A stretch of 31,872 nt of DNA, taken from CAYWNA01 sp964459305 (GTDB taxonomy: Bacteria > Planctomycetota > Planctomycetia > Pirellulales > Pirellulaceae). A model generated the notes under the pieces. The model made no database searches. It was not told the origin of the DNA and was given only the letters and a program-made list of their open reading frames with translations. The position numbers and the translations under genes were made by a program. Positions 16,410 through 25,200 of the stretch are shown piece by piece. Location: NCBI GenBank assembly GCA_964459305.1, contig CAYWNA010000153.1, forward strand, positions 1 through 31,872, written 5' to 3'. Positions within the stretch are counted from its first letter, which is position 1; every line of letters starts with the position of its first letter.

Positions 16410-16772
16410 ATGAACAGCGAACAGACGAAATCCAACCGGCGCAGTTTCCTGCGACGCACAGCGGTCGCGGCGGCCGGAACCGTGGCGATGCCTGCGGTTG
16501 TGCCATCTTCCGCCTTGGGCAACATCGCGTCGTCGGAGGCCGCGAGGGTACTGGCCGAAACGCGAGCAGAGAATCGGGATGGGCCGCCGGCCTTTGTGAC
16601 GCAAGCCAGTCTGCTGTGTGCCGATCGTATGGCGACGCGTGGCGAGAGCACTGCTGCAGGCGAGATTTACCGAGAGGTGTACAACAGCGCCAGCGAACCG
16701 TTGTTCCGATTGGCCGCTAGGCGAGGATTGGCCATGACCAGGCCAGCCGCCAAAACAGACGATCCCCGGTAG
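16410..16772 (+). CDS. Small Tat-exported protein, possible HEAT-like repeat
   Basis: The 120-residue product starts with a twin-arginine signal (NRRSFLRRTAVAAAGTVAMP, followed by AVVPSSALG), predicting export of a folded protein. The short mature part contains one helical segment (AAGEIYREVYNSASEPLFRLAARRGLAMTRP) that resembles a HEAT-type repeat of larger planctomycete proteins. The gene may therefore be a truncated form. I place the start at the ATG at 16410, 8 nt after AGGAG; an ATG at 16404 and a GTG at 16380 are in frame. It is close behind the beta-helix gene on the same strand. Function is unknown. Confidence 0.7.
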   Translation: MNSEQTKSNRRSFLRRTAVAAAGTVAMPAVVPSSALGNIASSEAARVLAETRAENRDGPPAFVTQASLLCADRMATRGESTAAGEIYREVYNSASEPLFRLAARRGLAMTRPAAKTDDPR

Positions 16773-16820
16773 GCGGTTTGGGATCACAGAAGAAACAGCG
16801 TACTGTCGATGTCGCTTCAT

Positions 16821-16891
16821 GTTCTTGCCGGCCATATTCTTGCCCAACTTGGGTCCCGGAGGAGGATGGCAAGAAAATAACGGGCAAGAAC
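16821..16891. repeat. Inverted repeat of TTCTTGCC units between convergent genes
   Basis: The left arm 16821-16844 (GTTCTTGCCGGCCATATTCT...) and right arm 16868-16891 (...AACGGGCAAGAAC) are imperfect reverse complements, with GTTCTTGCC/GGCAAGAAC perfect at the outside. Each arm itself contains TTCTTGCC twice. It lies between the Tat protein (plus) and the thioredoxin (minus) and probably serves as a bidirectional transcript end. Confidence 0.65.
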
Positions 16892-16898
16892 ATCGTCT

Positions 16899-17594
16899 CT
16901 ACTGTGCGATCAACTCCTTCAGCGAAGCCTTGCTGTTCAGTCCCGTACGTCGAGTCACCGGTTTGCCATCTTTGAACAGTATCAAAGTGGGAATCGAGCG
17001 GACGCCATACTGCTCGGCCAATTTGGGGCTCCGGTCAATATCGACTTTGGCGACTCTTGCGTCGGGTGTCTCCTGGGCCAGTTCGTCTAGCACAGGGGCG
17101 AGCTTTTTGCAGGGGCCGCACCAGTCTGCATAGAAGTCAACGAGGACCGTCTCGTCGGATTTGACCACCTTCTGCTCGAAGTCATGGTCGCTGACCTTTT
17201 CCACGCGCCGCGGAATCTCAGCCTTTTTCGCAACAGGACGTTCTTTGGCGGCGGGTATCGTTCTTAGCGCAACAAATTCTGCATTTATCCCAGCATCGTT
17301 GTACAGCCCGTCGCTGATATTGTACCGTTCGGGATAAGGCTCCAGTTCCATTTGGCGACTCGGCCGCTCGCCAGCCACAGATTCCCTCGCGGGCAGTACT
17401 GAAGCAGACGCCGGAATAGGCGACGTTTTCGGCGAGGCTGTGGATCGGTCGGGTGCCATCAAGGCCGATTTGTCGGGGGGCGTTTCGGCGGCTCCGAAGC
17501 CGGTAGCAAGTCCACATCCCGTAAGAAAACTCGGCAATATCACAAATGCCACTGCGGCTGGTATTCTCGGTCGGGTCAGACAATGTAGATCCAT
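16899..17594 (-). CDS. Lipoprotein with C-terminal thioredoxin domain
   Basis: The 231-residue protein begins with a lipoprotein signal peptide whose lipobox is LTGC (PSFLTGCG). A proline/serine-rich linker of about 90 residues follows, then a complete thioredoxin domain with VLVDFYADWCGPCKKLAP. The CGPC active site is at residues 159-162 and the cis-proline is in SIPTLILF. It should act as a membrane-tethered disulfide reductase or oxidase outside the cytoplasm, for example in handling cytochrome haem-site cysteines; the partner is not evident. I chose the ATG at 17594, which begins the signal peptide and has GGGAG about 11 nt upstream. The frame is open 26 codons further. Confidence 0.88.
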   Translation of the reverse strand: MDLHCLTRPRIPAAVAFVILPSFLTGCGLATGFGAAETPPDKSALMAPDRSTASPKTSPIPASASVLPARESVAGERPSRQMELEPYPERYNISDGLYNDAGINAEFVALRTIPAAKERPVAKKAEIPRRVEKVSDHDFEQKVVKSDETVLVDFYADWCGPCKKLAPVLDELAQETPDARVAKVDIDRSPKLAEQYGVRSIPTLILFKDGKPVTRRTGLNSKASLKELIAQ

Positions 17595-17761
17595 CTGCTC
17601 AATTCTCCCAATTTGACAAACCGAAAACACGGCGGCGCCCTTTGCATCTGCCGTGTACAGTAGTTGATCCATCGACGCAGTGTTTGGTTACACGATGAGA
17701 TGAGATTCGCAGTTCACGGAACGCCGCGAAGGGCGTTCCCTACAGAGCTCAAGCCGTTGAA

Positions 17762-18136
17762 CTAAAGATTAGGGCGATATTGCTTGCGGCACGTCTCGCA
17801 GTAGCATTGGGGAACGGGACCTTCGGCTCTGCGCCACACGTGATCGCAGGCCCCCGTTGGCTTTTCCTTCGACAATCCGCATTTCGCGCAAACATCGGGT
17901 GGGAAGCCCATCGCACCGCCGAATGAGTGGTCACACCCATTGTCCAGTCGTTCCACGTTCTCCTGTACCTTCTTCTCTCGCCGAGCCTCGCCTTCTGCTT
18001 CGAGTTCGTCCAGCTCCCTGTACAGTCTCCAGTCGGTGACAAGCGTCACAAGAAACCGGCCAAAGGAATACAACAGCGCGATGAGTATTCCGACGGGGAC
18101 AAACAGGATCAGCCCCAACATGAACCACTGCTTCAT
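17762..18136 (-). CDS. Small membrane protein with Cys-rich zinc-ribbon-like tail
   Basis: The 124-residue protein has one strong N-terminal membrane helix (residues 5-34) and a charged, probably coiled-coil stretch (RELDELEAEGEARREKKVQ). A cytoplasmic or periplasmic tail follows with nine Cys/His in paired pattern: C68/H70, C83/C86, C97/H99 and C111/C113/C116. The repeated CDH-x-n-CxxC arrangement suggests two small zinc-binding modules. I do not recognise a family. It begins 10 bp after the end of the upstream 91-codon gene, with AGGA about 8 nt before the ATG, suggesting translational coupling. Confidence 0.72.
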   Translation of the reverse strand: MKQWFMLGLILFVPVGILIALLYSFGRFLVTLVTDWRLYRELDELEAEGEARREKKVQENVERLDNGCDHSFGGAMGFPPDVCAKCGLSKEKPTGACDHVWRRAEGPVPQCYCETCRKQYRPNL

Positions 18137-18146
18137 TGCATCATTC

Positions 18147-18422
18147 CTACCTGCGATACGACCGCCGAGTGGGTATTTTCTTGGGCAGCCGCGCCACCGC
18201 ATGCGGATCCGCCACGATGGCCTGGGCCAGCTGTCGTCTGACTCGACCCGTATCCTTTAAGCCCGCGACCTTCACTCTGTGGACCAGTCCTTCGTCTACG
18301 TCTACCCCAAAGTTGGCCCAAAACGCGACCACATCTTTGCCACTGGCGTGCCAGCCAAGTTGGCCCAGAGCATTCTGGATGGCTATTGACTGGCTGGTTT
18401 GACGATTCTTTCCCTTCGTCAT
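18147..18422 (-). CDS. Small protein of unknown function
   Basis: The 91-residue product (MTKGKNRQTSQ... ending LPKKIPTRRSYRR) is basic at both ends. Its central segment (IAIQNALGQLGWHASGKDVVAFWANFGVDV) has the hydrophobic spacing of a small helical domain, perhaps nucleic-acid binding. There is no signal peptide. The start ATG at 18422 has no Shine-Dalgarno, which lowers confidence. The stop is only 10 bp from the next gene on the same strand, as in an operon. Confidence 0.5.
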   Translation of the reverse strand: MTKGKNRQTSQSIAIQNALGQLGWHASGKDVVAFWANFGVDVDEGLVHRVKVAGLKDTGRVRRQLAQAIVADPHAVARLPKKIPTRRSYRR

Positions 18423-18856
18423 AGGGAGGTATCTTAGCGAGTATGGCTGGACTAACAAAGGCTAAGATCATCGTTCGGGCGCAGGAAGGGTTGGCAGCGA
18501 TAGCATAGGTGGATCGAACTTCGTGCCGGCATTGTGGGTTAACTGGATTCCCTGAGTTCAGGGGTAACTCTGAGATGGCAAGCACGAAGCTCTCGGACGG
18601 AAGATTGTGAGGAATTGGCGGTTCTGGCATCTGGCTGGGGCAAGTTGCTGGCGCAGATTTCCGACCATATCGAACGCGTGCCGTGTAACGAAACTAAGGG
18701 CGCAACGGCTCGTCTGCTCATGGGGACAGCCTGTCAGATCATTTGGTCGACAGGCTGGAAGCCTATCCCACTTCTCTACGACCGAAGTTTCCCTGTCTTG
18801 GGACACTTGTTTCTCGAACGGTGCTTGGTCCATGGGTGGAACCTCGTGTCGCTGTC
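18423..18856. other. Intergenic region with possible gene remnant
   Basis: I can support no gene in these 434 bp. A plus-strand frame from 18615 (ELAVLASGWGKLLAQISDHIE...) reads like coding sequence for about 25 codons and then loses that character, so it may be a fragment of a decayed gene. An inverted repeat, CAGCCTGTC (18727-18735) and GACAGGCTG (18749-18757), lies near the 3' end of the gene at 18857 and may end its transcript. Confidence 0.45.
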
Positions 18857-19396
18857 TTACCGCCGTCTACAAGAACTTCTCAATGAAAACGGGCTCAACT
18901 TTCTGAATCGCCGCAGTAGCAGAAAGAAGGCTAAGAGGAACAGGCCGAGGACACACAACGGAATCAACAACAGGCTCCATCCGAAGGTCGTCAGGCGAGG
19001 CACGCTAACCGTCGTCTGCACCCATTCCGAGCCGCGTCCGCTTTTCGATGGCGATATTTCCTTACGCAATACAATAGCCTCTTCATTCTCTGGACCGGTT
19101 TTCTCATGCTGAGCAGCACGTTCGATCACGTATTCATTCGCCGTGATGGGTATTACTTTCCCCTCCCGAATCGTGCGTTCAAGCTGCGGTCGCGTACGTT
19201 CAAGCTGCGGTCGCGTACGTTCAAGCTGCGGTCGCGTACGTTCAAGCATCTCAGCATCCTTCGGACGCAGACCGTAATCCTCGGCTTCGCTGTGGGGTGG
19301 ACTTCTAGTCTCACTGGAACTGGGCAGCGATGGTTCCTCGGCATTTTGCGCAACAAGCAGTATTGACAACGCAACGGTTAGGAAGAACTGGCTCAT
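18857..19396 (-). CDS. Membrane-anchored protein with ERTRPQL tandem repeats
   Basis: The 179-residue protein has a signal peptide (MSQFFLTVALSILLVAQNAEEP), an acidic and repetitive exported middle part and a single C-terminal membrane helix (TTFGWSLLLIPLCVLGLFLLA) with a basic tail. Near residue 45 the heptapeptide ERTRPQL occurs three times in a row. This reflects three perfect 21-bp DNA repeats. I do not recognise a family. I chose the ATG at 19396 because it begins the signal peptide and has GGAGA upstream; the frame is open 72 codons further but those would overlap the divergent oxidoreductase region. Confidence 0.65.
   Translation of the reverse strand: MSQFFLTVALSILLVAQNAEEPSLPSSSETRSPPHSEAEDYGLRPKDAEMLERTRPQLERTRPQLERTRPQLERTIREGKVIPITANEYVIERAAQHEKTGPENEEAIVLRKEISPSKSGRGSEWVQTTVSVPRLTTFGWSLLLIPLCVLGLFLLAFFLLLRRFRKLSPFSLRSSCRRR
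19176..19246. repeat. 21-bp tandem repeat, three copies plus partial, inside a CDS
   Basis: The unit CGTTCAAGCTGCGGTCGCGTA occurs at 19176-19196, 19197-19217 and 19218-19238, followed by a partial copy CGTTCAAG. The first copy is preceded by GTG where the others have GTA. The length is a multiple of three, so copy number can change without a frameshift in the host gene. Confidence 0.95.
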
Positions 19397-19514
19397 CTCA
19401 GGTCTCCGTGCGCGACTGGCCAACCGCGTGGCTGCTTTGTTGTTGTTTCGATACCAGGAGGGTAACATAATACACGGCAACGGTGTAACTGAACTGACCG
19501 GAAAGGATGAAACA

Positions 19515-21008
19515 ATGTCTAACCAGCGTATCACTCGTCGCAAGTTCGTGGCGGCGGCGGCCGCTTCTTCGTTTGCATGCTCGTATTTTCCTCGCCGAGT
19601 CTGGGGCGCCAACGAGCGGTTCTATGTCGCGGGAATCGGCGTCGGCGGCAAGGGGGCCGGCGAAGTGCGCGACGTGACCGGCGCGGGAGGCACGTTTGTG
19701 GCCCTGTGCGACGTCGATGAAAGCCGTGCCGGAAAAACCTACGAGAAATTCCCGGACGCAAAACGTTACACCGATTTCCGCGCCATGCTGGAAAAAGAGA
19801 AAGGGATCGACGCGGTCACCGTCAGCACGCCCGATCACACACATGCCGTCGCTTCGCTGATGGCCATGTCGCTGGGCAAGCACGTCTATTGCCAGAAACC
19901 ACTGACGCAAACGGTCTACGAAGCCCGAGCCATGACGCAGGCGGCGGCCTATTACAAAGTGCAAACTCAGATGGGCAATCAGGCACACTCCGGCGAACCG
20001 ATTCGCCGCGCGGTCGAACTGGTCCGCGCGGGTATCATCGGCCCGGTGCGCGAAGTGCACACCTGGACCAACCGGCCGATTTGGCCGCAGGGGCAAGAGG
20101 CACTGGAGAAGCGCAAGCTGTTGGCTGATAGGCCCCAGCCCACCGGACTAGACTGGGATCTATGGCTCGGTCCGGCGTCGGATCGTCCCTATAACGCATG
20201 TTACGTCCCGTTCATGTGGCGCGGCTGGTGGGACTTTGGTACCGGAGCGCTGGGTGACATGGCCTGTCACATTATGGACATGCCCTATTGGGCGCTCGAT
20301 CTGGGCTCTCCACTGAGCGTCGAAGCCGAATCGGGCGGCCAGACCGAAGAATCGGGGCCGGACTGGTCCACGATCACGTATCAGTTCGCGGCACGCAAAT
20401 CGGTCGGCGGCGGGCCGTTGGGAGGAGCGGTTGGCCCGGTGGCCGCGGTCGAACAGCCTCCGGTCAAATTTGTCTGGTACGACGGAAAGAAGGACGACAA
20501 ACAAAACGCCCCGTACGAACTGCTGGACCAAGCAACCGAAGAGGCGATGCGCGCCGACAGCGCAGAACCGAAGACCGACGCAGAAGGAGGCAAGAAGAAG
20601 AACAAGAAGAGGACGGCGGCGATCTACGATCCGCGGCGCTGGGACATGGTTCTGGTTGGCGACGACGGATTGATGTTGTTCAAACGGAGCACGATTAACT
20701 GGATCGTCACGCCCGGATCACGCATCGACAAGTTTGCCGATGTTCCGCAAACGATCCGCCGCGTGCCCAACGAAGATGTGGAATGGATCGAAGCCTGCAA
20801 AGGCGGCCCCAAAGCGTTATCGAGCTTCGACTACGCCGGTCCGTTCACGGAGATGGTTCTGTTGGGCAATCTGGCTGTGCGTTTGGGGGAGAAGATCGAG
20901 TGGGACGCCAAATCGCTGAAAGCCACCAATGCGCCGGAAGCGGACGAATTGATCAAGTTTGAGTACCGCAAAGGTTGGAGCCTCCCCGAACTGCCAGCCG
21001 GCGGTTGA
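19515..21008 (+). CDS. Tat-exported Gfo/Idh/MocA family oxidoreductase
   Basis: The 497-residue protein starts with a twin-arginine signal (ITRRKFVAAAAASSFACSYF). It continues with the NAD-binding Rossmann fold (FYVAGIGVGGKGAGEV, LCDVDES, VSTPDHTHAVASLMAM). The GKHVYCQKPLTQTVYEA segment corresponds to the family EKP motif, here QKP. The C-terminal domain carries a large insertion with a lysine-rich GGKKKNKKR stretch at about residues 365-375. Members oxidise or reduce sugars and derivatives; planctomycetes have many secreted copies. The cofactor is probably pre-loaded before Tat export, but the substrate is unknown. I chose the ATG at 19515, with AAAGGA upstream. It is followed by the Spy-like gene on the same strand. 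Confidence 0.92.
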   Translation: MSNQRITRRKFVAAAAASSFACSYFPRRVWGANERFYVAGIGVGGKGAGEVRDVTGAGGTFVALCDVDESRAGKTYEKFPDAKRYTDFRAMLEKEKGIDAVTVSTPDHTHAVASLMAMSLGKHVYCQKPLTQTVYEARAMTQAAAYYKVQTQMGNQAHSGEPIRRAVELVRAGIIGPVREVHTWTNRPIWPQGQEALEKRKLLADRPQPTGLDWDLWLGPASDRPYNACYVPFMWRGWWDFGTGALGDMACHIMDMPYWALDLGSPLSVEAESGGQTEESGPDWSTITYQFAARKSVGGGPLGGAVGPVAAVEQPPVKFVWYDGKKDDKQNAPYELLDQATEEAMRADSAEPKTDAEGGKKKNKKRTAAIYDPRRWDMVLVGDDGLMLFKRSTINWIVTPGSRIDKFADVPQTIRRVPNEDVEWIEACKGGPKALSSFDYAGPFTEMVLLGNLAVRLGEKIEWDAKSLKATNAPEADELIKFEYRKGWSLPELPAGG

Positions 21009-21172
21009 TCGATCCTCTGCTCGTCAGTAGTGAGCGATCAATAACCTGGCAAATCGTCGGATTTCTCCCAATTCTGCGAAACAATTGCCGATCCGCGGGG
21101 TTCAAGCTGATCGGGGGGATGTTGAATCCCGGTCTATCCCCCATCCATTCCCATTTTCTTAAGGAGTACAGG

Positions 21173-21895
21173 GTGTCCAAACAATGCATCGCGATTTTTG
21201 TTGTGGTCGCCGTGATTGCGGCGGCGGTTGATAGTTCGGCCTTTGCCCAGCGAGGGCGAGGAGGCTTCATGGGCCGTGGTGGCGGTGGTTCCATGCGGAT
21301 TCTGGGCAACGAAGCCGTCCAGAAGGAACTTGAAATGGTCGATGACCAGATCGAGGAAGTGAAAAAGCTGGAGGAGAAATTGCGCGAAGAGTTCCCACGC
21401 CCTGATTTCGGCAACTTCCGCGAGATGTCCGAGGAGGAGCGAGGGAAGGTCATGGCCCAGATGCGCGAGCGGGGCGAGAAGATGGAAAAGGCGGCCCAGA
21501 AGAAGATTGCCGACATCCTCCTGCCGCATCAGGTTGCTCGCCTGAAGGAAATCACTGTCCAGCAGATGGGTGCCGGTGCCGTGTTGAACGCGGAAGTGGC
21601 CGCCAAGCTGAATTTGACGGACAAGCAAAAGACCAAGATCGAGTCGGTCCGCGACGAGAGCATGACGGAAATGCGCGAGAAGATCGGGGCGCTCTTCCGG
21701 GGCGGAAATCGTGAGGAAGCCATGGCCAAAATGGCCGAAATGCGCAAGGAGTTCGAACAGAAGATGCTGGCCCCGTTGACGGATGCCCAGAAGAAGCAGT
21801 TCGAGGAAATGAAGGGCAAACCGTTTGAGATGCCGCGTCGCCAATCCGGGCGCGGGGGAGGCGAGGGCCGACAACGCGGTAGGCGGCCTGAGTAG
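21173..21895 (+). CDS. Exported Spy/CpxP-like (LTxxQ) helical protein
   Basis: The 240-residue protein starts at a GTG with AAGGAG 6 nt upstream. A signal peptide follows (SKQCIAIFVVVAVIAAAVDSSAFAQ), then a glycine-rich linker (RGGFMGRGGGGS). The rest is almost wholly charged helix with LTDKQKTKIESV and LTDAQKKQFEEMKG, the LTxxQ motifs of Spy/CpxP-like periplasmic chaperones and metal-sensing proteins. The tail is Arg/Gly-rich (GRGGGEGRQRGRRP). Planctomycetes carry many such proteins of unproven function. No in-frame ATG matches the signal peptide start. It lies 164 bp downstream of the oxidoreductase and could share its transcript. Confidence 0.82.
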   Translation: MSKQCIAIFVVVAVIAAAVDSSAFAQRGRGGFMGRGGGGSMRILGNEAVQKELEMVDDQIEEVKKLEEKLREEFPRPDFGNFREMSEEERGKVMAQMRERGEKMEKAAQKKIADILLPHQVARLKEITVQQMGAGAVLNAEVAAKLNLTDKQKTKIESVRDESMTEMREKIGALFRGGNREEAMAKMAEMRKEFEQKMLAPLTDAQKKQFEEMKGKPFEMPRRQSGRGGGEGRQRGRRPE

Positions 21896-21925
21896 TCGAT
21901 CGACGCGGTCGCGCGGAACTTGATC

Positions 21926-21949
21926 GGCCCCGTCCGCTGGGGCGGGGCC
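21926..21949 (+). terminator. GC-rich hairpin after the Spy-like gene
   Basis: GGCCCCG (21926-21932) and CGGGGCC (21943-21949) form a perfect 7-bp stem around a 10-nt loop, 30 bp after the stop codon. Only TTG follows instead of a T-tract, so termination would be weak or the hairpin may protect the mRNA end. Confidence 0.55.
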
Positions 21950-22111
21950 TTGAACCGAGTGTGACCACACTATCTACCCGATCGGGTTCCACGGAACCGT
22001 TGAGAGTCACTTCACGGGGACGGCCTCAGTATTTCCGCACCGAATACGAGGCTGGCCCCGTTTGCGCATTGAGAGGGACCTGTTGCGTCAAATCGAAAAC
22101 GGTGGGTGAAA

Positions 22112-22177
22112 CGTGCCACGGCTGTGTCAGCCGTGCTCCGTCCCTTGCAGGCTTGTGGCGGATACAGCCGTGGCACG
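22112..22177. repeat. Inverted repeat CGTGCCACGGCTGT
   Basis: Perfect 14-nt arms lie at 22112-22125 and 22164-22177, with a 38-nt spacer that itself carries ACGGCTGTGTCAGCCGT overlapping the left arm. It is placed between convergent genes, 31 bp past the stop of the propeller protein at 22208. It probably belongs to a dispersed repeat family. Confidence 0.8.
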
Positions 22178-22207
22178 CGTCTCTCTGCATTTGACACGGC
22201 ACTATTT

Positions 22208-25200
22208 TCACCGACCGCCCATGCACACCACTTTGCCGTTCACCGTGGCCATGTACAACCGGTCTTCGGCAACGGCCATGCCATCCCAAACCGGCGGGGC
22301 GGCTAGATCGAGTTGGCAGAGCGTTTTTCCATCGGTTGTGGAGAGTGCCATCAACACCGCGCCGCATTTGCCTTCGTAGGCGGCGTCCTGCTCGGTTGCC
22401 TTCGCTTTCACCTCCGGATCAAACGGTTGATTGAACGCTTCGTCTTCACTGAGGACATCCGGCGGGCCGGCGACCAAGAGCGTCTCGCCCGCAAGCACCA
22501 TGGCTCGCGCGTGTAGCGGCGGATGCGAGATGGACCAGTGTAAGTTCGGCGCGAGACGTTCTTTCACCGGCGTCTGGCGTGTGAACCGGCGATTGAACAC
22601 GGCGTCGCGCCCCGCCTTGTTGCTCCACTGTTTGACGCTGGCAATCGCTTCCTCATCGGCTTGTTTGGCGGCACAGAATAGGTGGTTCTCCAGAACGTGC
22701 GACCACACAAAAAGTCCCGGTTCGCGGCCGAACCCGTACACGCGATCGCTGTCGATGACCAGCATCCGGCCCGCCGGTGCGTACCGCCCGGCGCGGAACC
22801 ACCAGTTGCAGCCCGATGAAAATGCCTTGCCGTAGACCCAATAGGACCGGTGCCAGGCGTCGTCGTCCAGGAAGCCGGTGGGGGAAAACAGATGGGCCCC
22901 TTCGCCCACCTGCATCGTCGAACGATCAAGCGGGTCGGCCGCAGGATCCAACATCTCGATTCGGTTGCCCTCCAGATCAAAGGCCTGGGAGAACATGTAG
23001 ACCTTCCGGCCATCGCTGGAGAGGATGTCGTTGGACGCCGTCGGCATGTTCAAAACCTTGACGTCTCGCTGCGGATTTTGTTGGTCGTACAGCACCTTTT
23101 CAGAAATCACGCGTCCTGTCGCCGCGTCCAAACGATAGAACCTCAGGCCACCGTCCAGGAACGTCGATCGTCCGGCCACGCAATAGACGGTGCCTTCGCG
23201 AACCAATACGCTGCCGTGAACCGGCCAGACGGATTCCACTCGGCCGTATGAGACCAGCCTCATGTCTTGAGGTGCTGCTGCGAACCGCCACACCAGAGCT
23301 CCGTCCAAGGCTCTCAGGCAGTAAACCCGGCCGTCTGCCGCTCCAAAGATCACCAAACCACGATACACCGTGGGAGGCGAGTCCACTCTGCCGCCAGTGG
23401 CAAAGGTCCAGACCGTCTCACCGCTGTCGGCGTTCAAAGCGTAGACGGTGTGCATATCCTTTGACGCGACGTAGACCTGGCCGCCGGCGGCGACGGGAGC
23501 CGTCAGCTGGCCCGCTAATTGCACCTGCCACCCGTCAGACAGCGGCAGAGTCACGTTGGTCTCGGTCGCCCCGCTGCGGGCCATGTCGTGGCGATAGGTG
23601 GGCCAGTCGGAAGAGGGTAGAGAGTTTAGAGCCGAGAGCTGAGAGCCATCACCGTACGCCGGACCTCTTTCCAGGCGTTTCCCGTTTTTCGTGCTATGCT
23701 TTGCGCTCTCTGCTTTCTGCGCGGGGGCCAGCGCGCACACACCGCTCATTTTGGATTCCAAGTAGCAAGCACAGGGATGAGGCGGAGCGTAGACCAGTCC
23801 GTTGCACGGCATAATGCCATACGTACAGGCCCCGCGAACCCAGTGATGCGTTTCCCAGCTTTGCTTGCGGACATCCACAAACTCGATTCCCGTTCGGGAG
23901 GCAAGGATGTACTTGTCCGTGGCCTTGGCTCGGTAGCAGCGATGGTGGAACCAGTAGGTCTCGACNNNNNNNNNNNNNNNNNNNNNNNNNNNNNNNNNNN
24001 NNNNNNNNNNNNNNNNNNNNNNNNNNNNNNNNNNNNNNNNNNNNNNNNNNNNNNNNNNNNNNNNNCCATAGGCGACCAGCGTTGGCCCGTAGACGTAGCC
24101 CATGCTCTGCCGCGGAACCACCGGCTCCGATTCCCACGTCTTCGCTCCGGTCGTCCGATCCAGACAGACAACCTGGGTCCAGTTGTGGAAATACACGTTC
24201 CGGTCATCCGCGGCGATTGTCAGCGGTTCGACCGGCGATTCGGCTTTCCACAAGACTTTGCCCGACGCCGCATCAAGCGAAATGACGTGGCGCCGTTCGG
24301 GCTTCAACAGATAACCTTCCGATTCTTTCATCGTCCGGTTCTTTTCGTCCCAACAGACCATCAGCTTGGGATAGTAGCCTTTGGGATTCATGGACCGGTT
24401 GTTTTTCAGCAGAATGAGCGAGCCCTCGGAGTACAGAACTTCTTCGGTAAACTCGGTGCCGGCATAGGTGTCCAGGATCTTTCCGGTCGCCGCGTCCAGC
24501 CTGCTGACCGGCGCCTCCAGACCCAAGGTCACGTACACGGAATCCTCCACCGCCACCAAGCGACGCGGCGGCTGTGCGGGGCCGTCCTTGAGGGGCCAGA
24601 GGTGGTTGAACCAGGATTCGATGGGGCGTTCCCAAAGGTCGATGCCGTTGAATGCATCACGCGCCGTCAGCCGCCACTTGGCGGGCATATGGATCGAAGC
24701 TCGGCTTCCCATGTCCATGATGGAAAACAGGCGCCCCCGGGCCGAGACCATCGCCGCAACGCTGGAGGTGAACTCGTGATGCCGCGAATAACGGGGGCTG
24801 CCGTCCCACTGAAGACGTCGCAAAGGGCCGATGGCGTCATCGTGGGCCACGGCATTGTTGCTGGCATCGTGCATGTAGTGCGTCCACTCGTCGATGTCCT
24901 CCGGCCAAGGCTTGACGATCTTGACCCAACTTCTGCCGCCTATTTGAACCTCCTGCCCCTCGATCCCCGCCCCCTGACCTCCACCGCGCGAGACGAATGC
25001 CACGCCGCGAGGTACCAGGACCCGCAGAATCTCCTTTTCCCGCGCACCTTCAAATTCGTCGGCGACCAGGAGATTCACCGAGTTGTCGATATAGGGCAGC
25101 GCATCTCCTGCCGACAGGTCCACAGACACCGGGCCGTAGAGCTGTCTGTCGCGTATGGTTTCCCGTGCCTCGTCCAACTGCTGCGACGTGCGTGCCAGGC

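Larger units (their letters stand above)
21896..22207. other. Intergenic region between convergent genes with two hairpins
   Basis: This 312-bp gap has no supported gene. It holds a GC-rich hairpin at 21926-21949 and a longer inverted repeat at 22112-22177, both listed separately, as expected between two convergent transcripts. Confidence 0.6.

Noticed and set aside
18615..19112. Plus-strand 165-codon frame antisense to the ERTRPQL repeat protein
   Set aside because: The second half is antisense to a gene with signal peptide and membrane helix. Only the first 25 codons look coding, so I treat it as a possible remnant.
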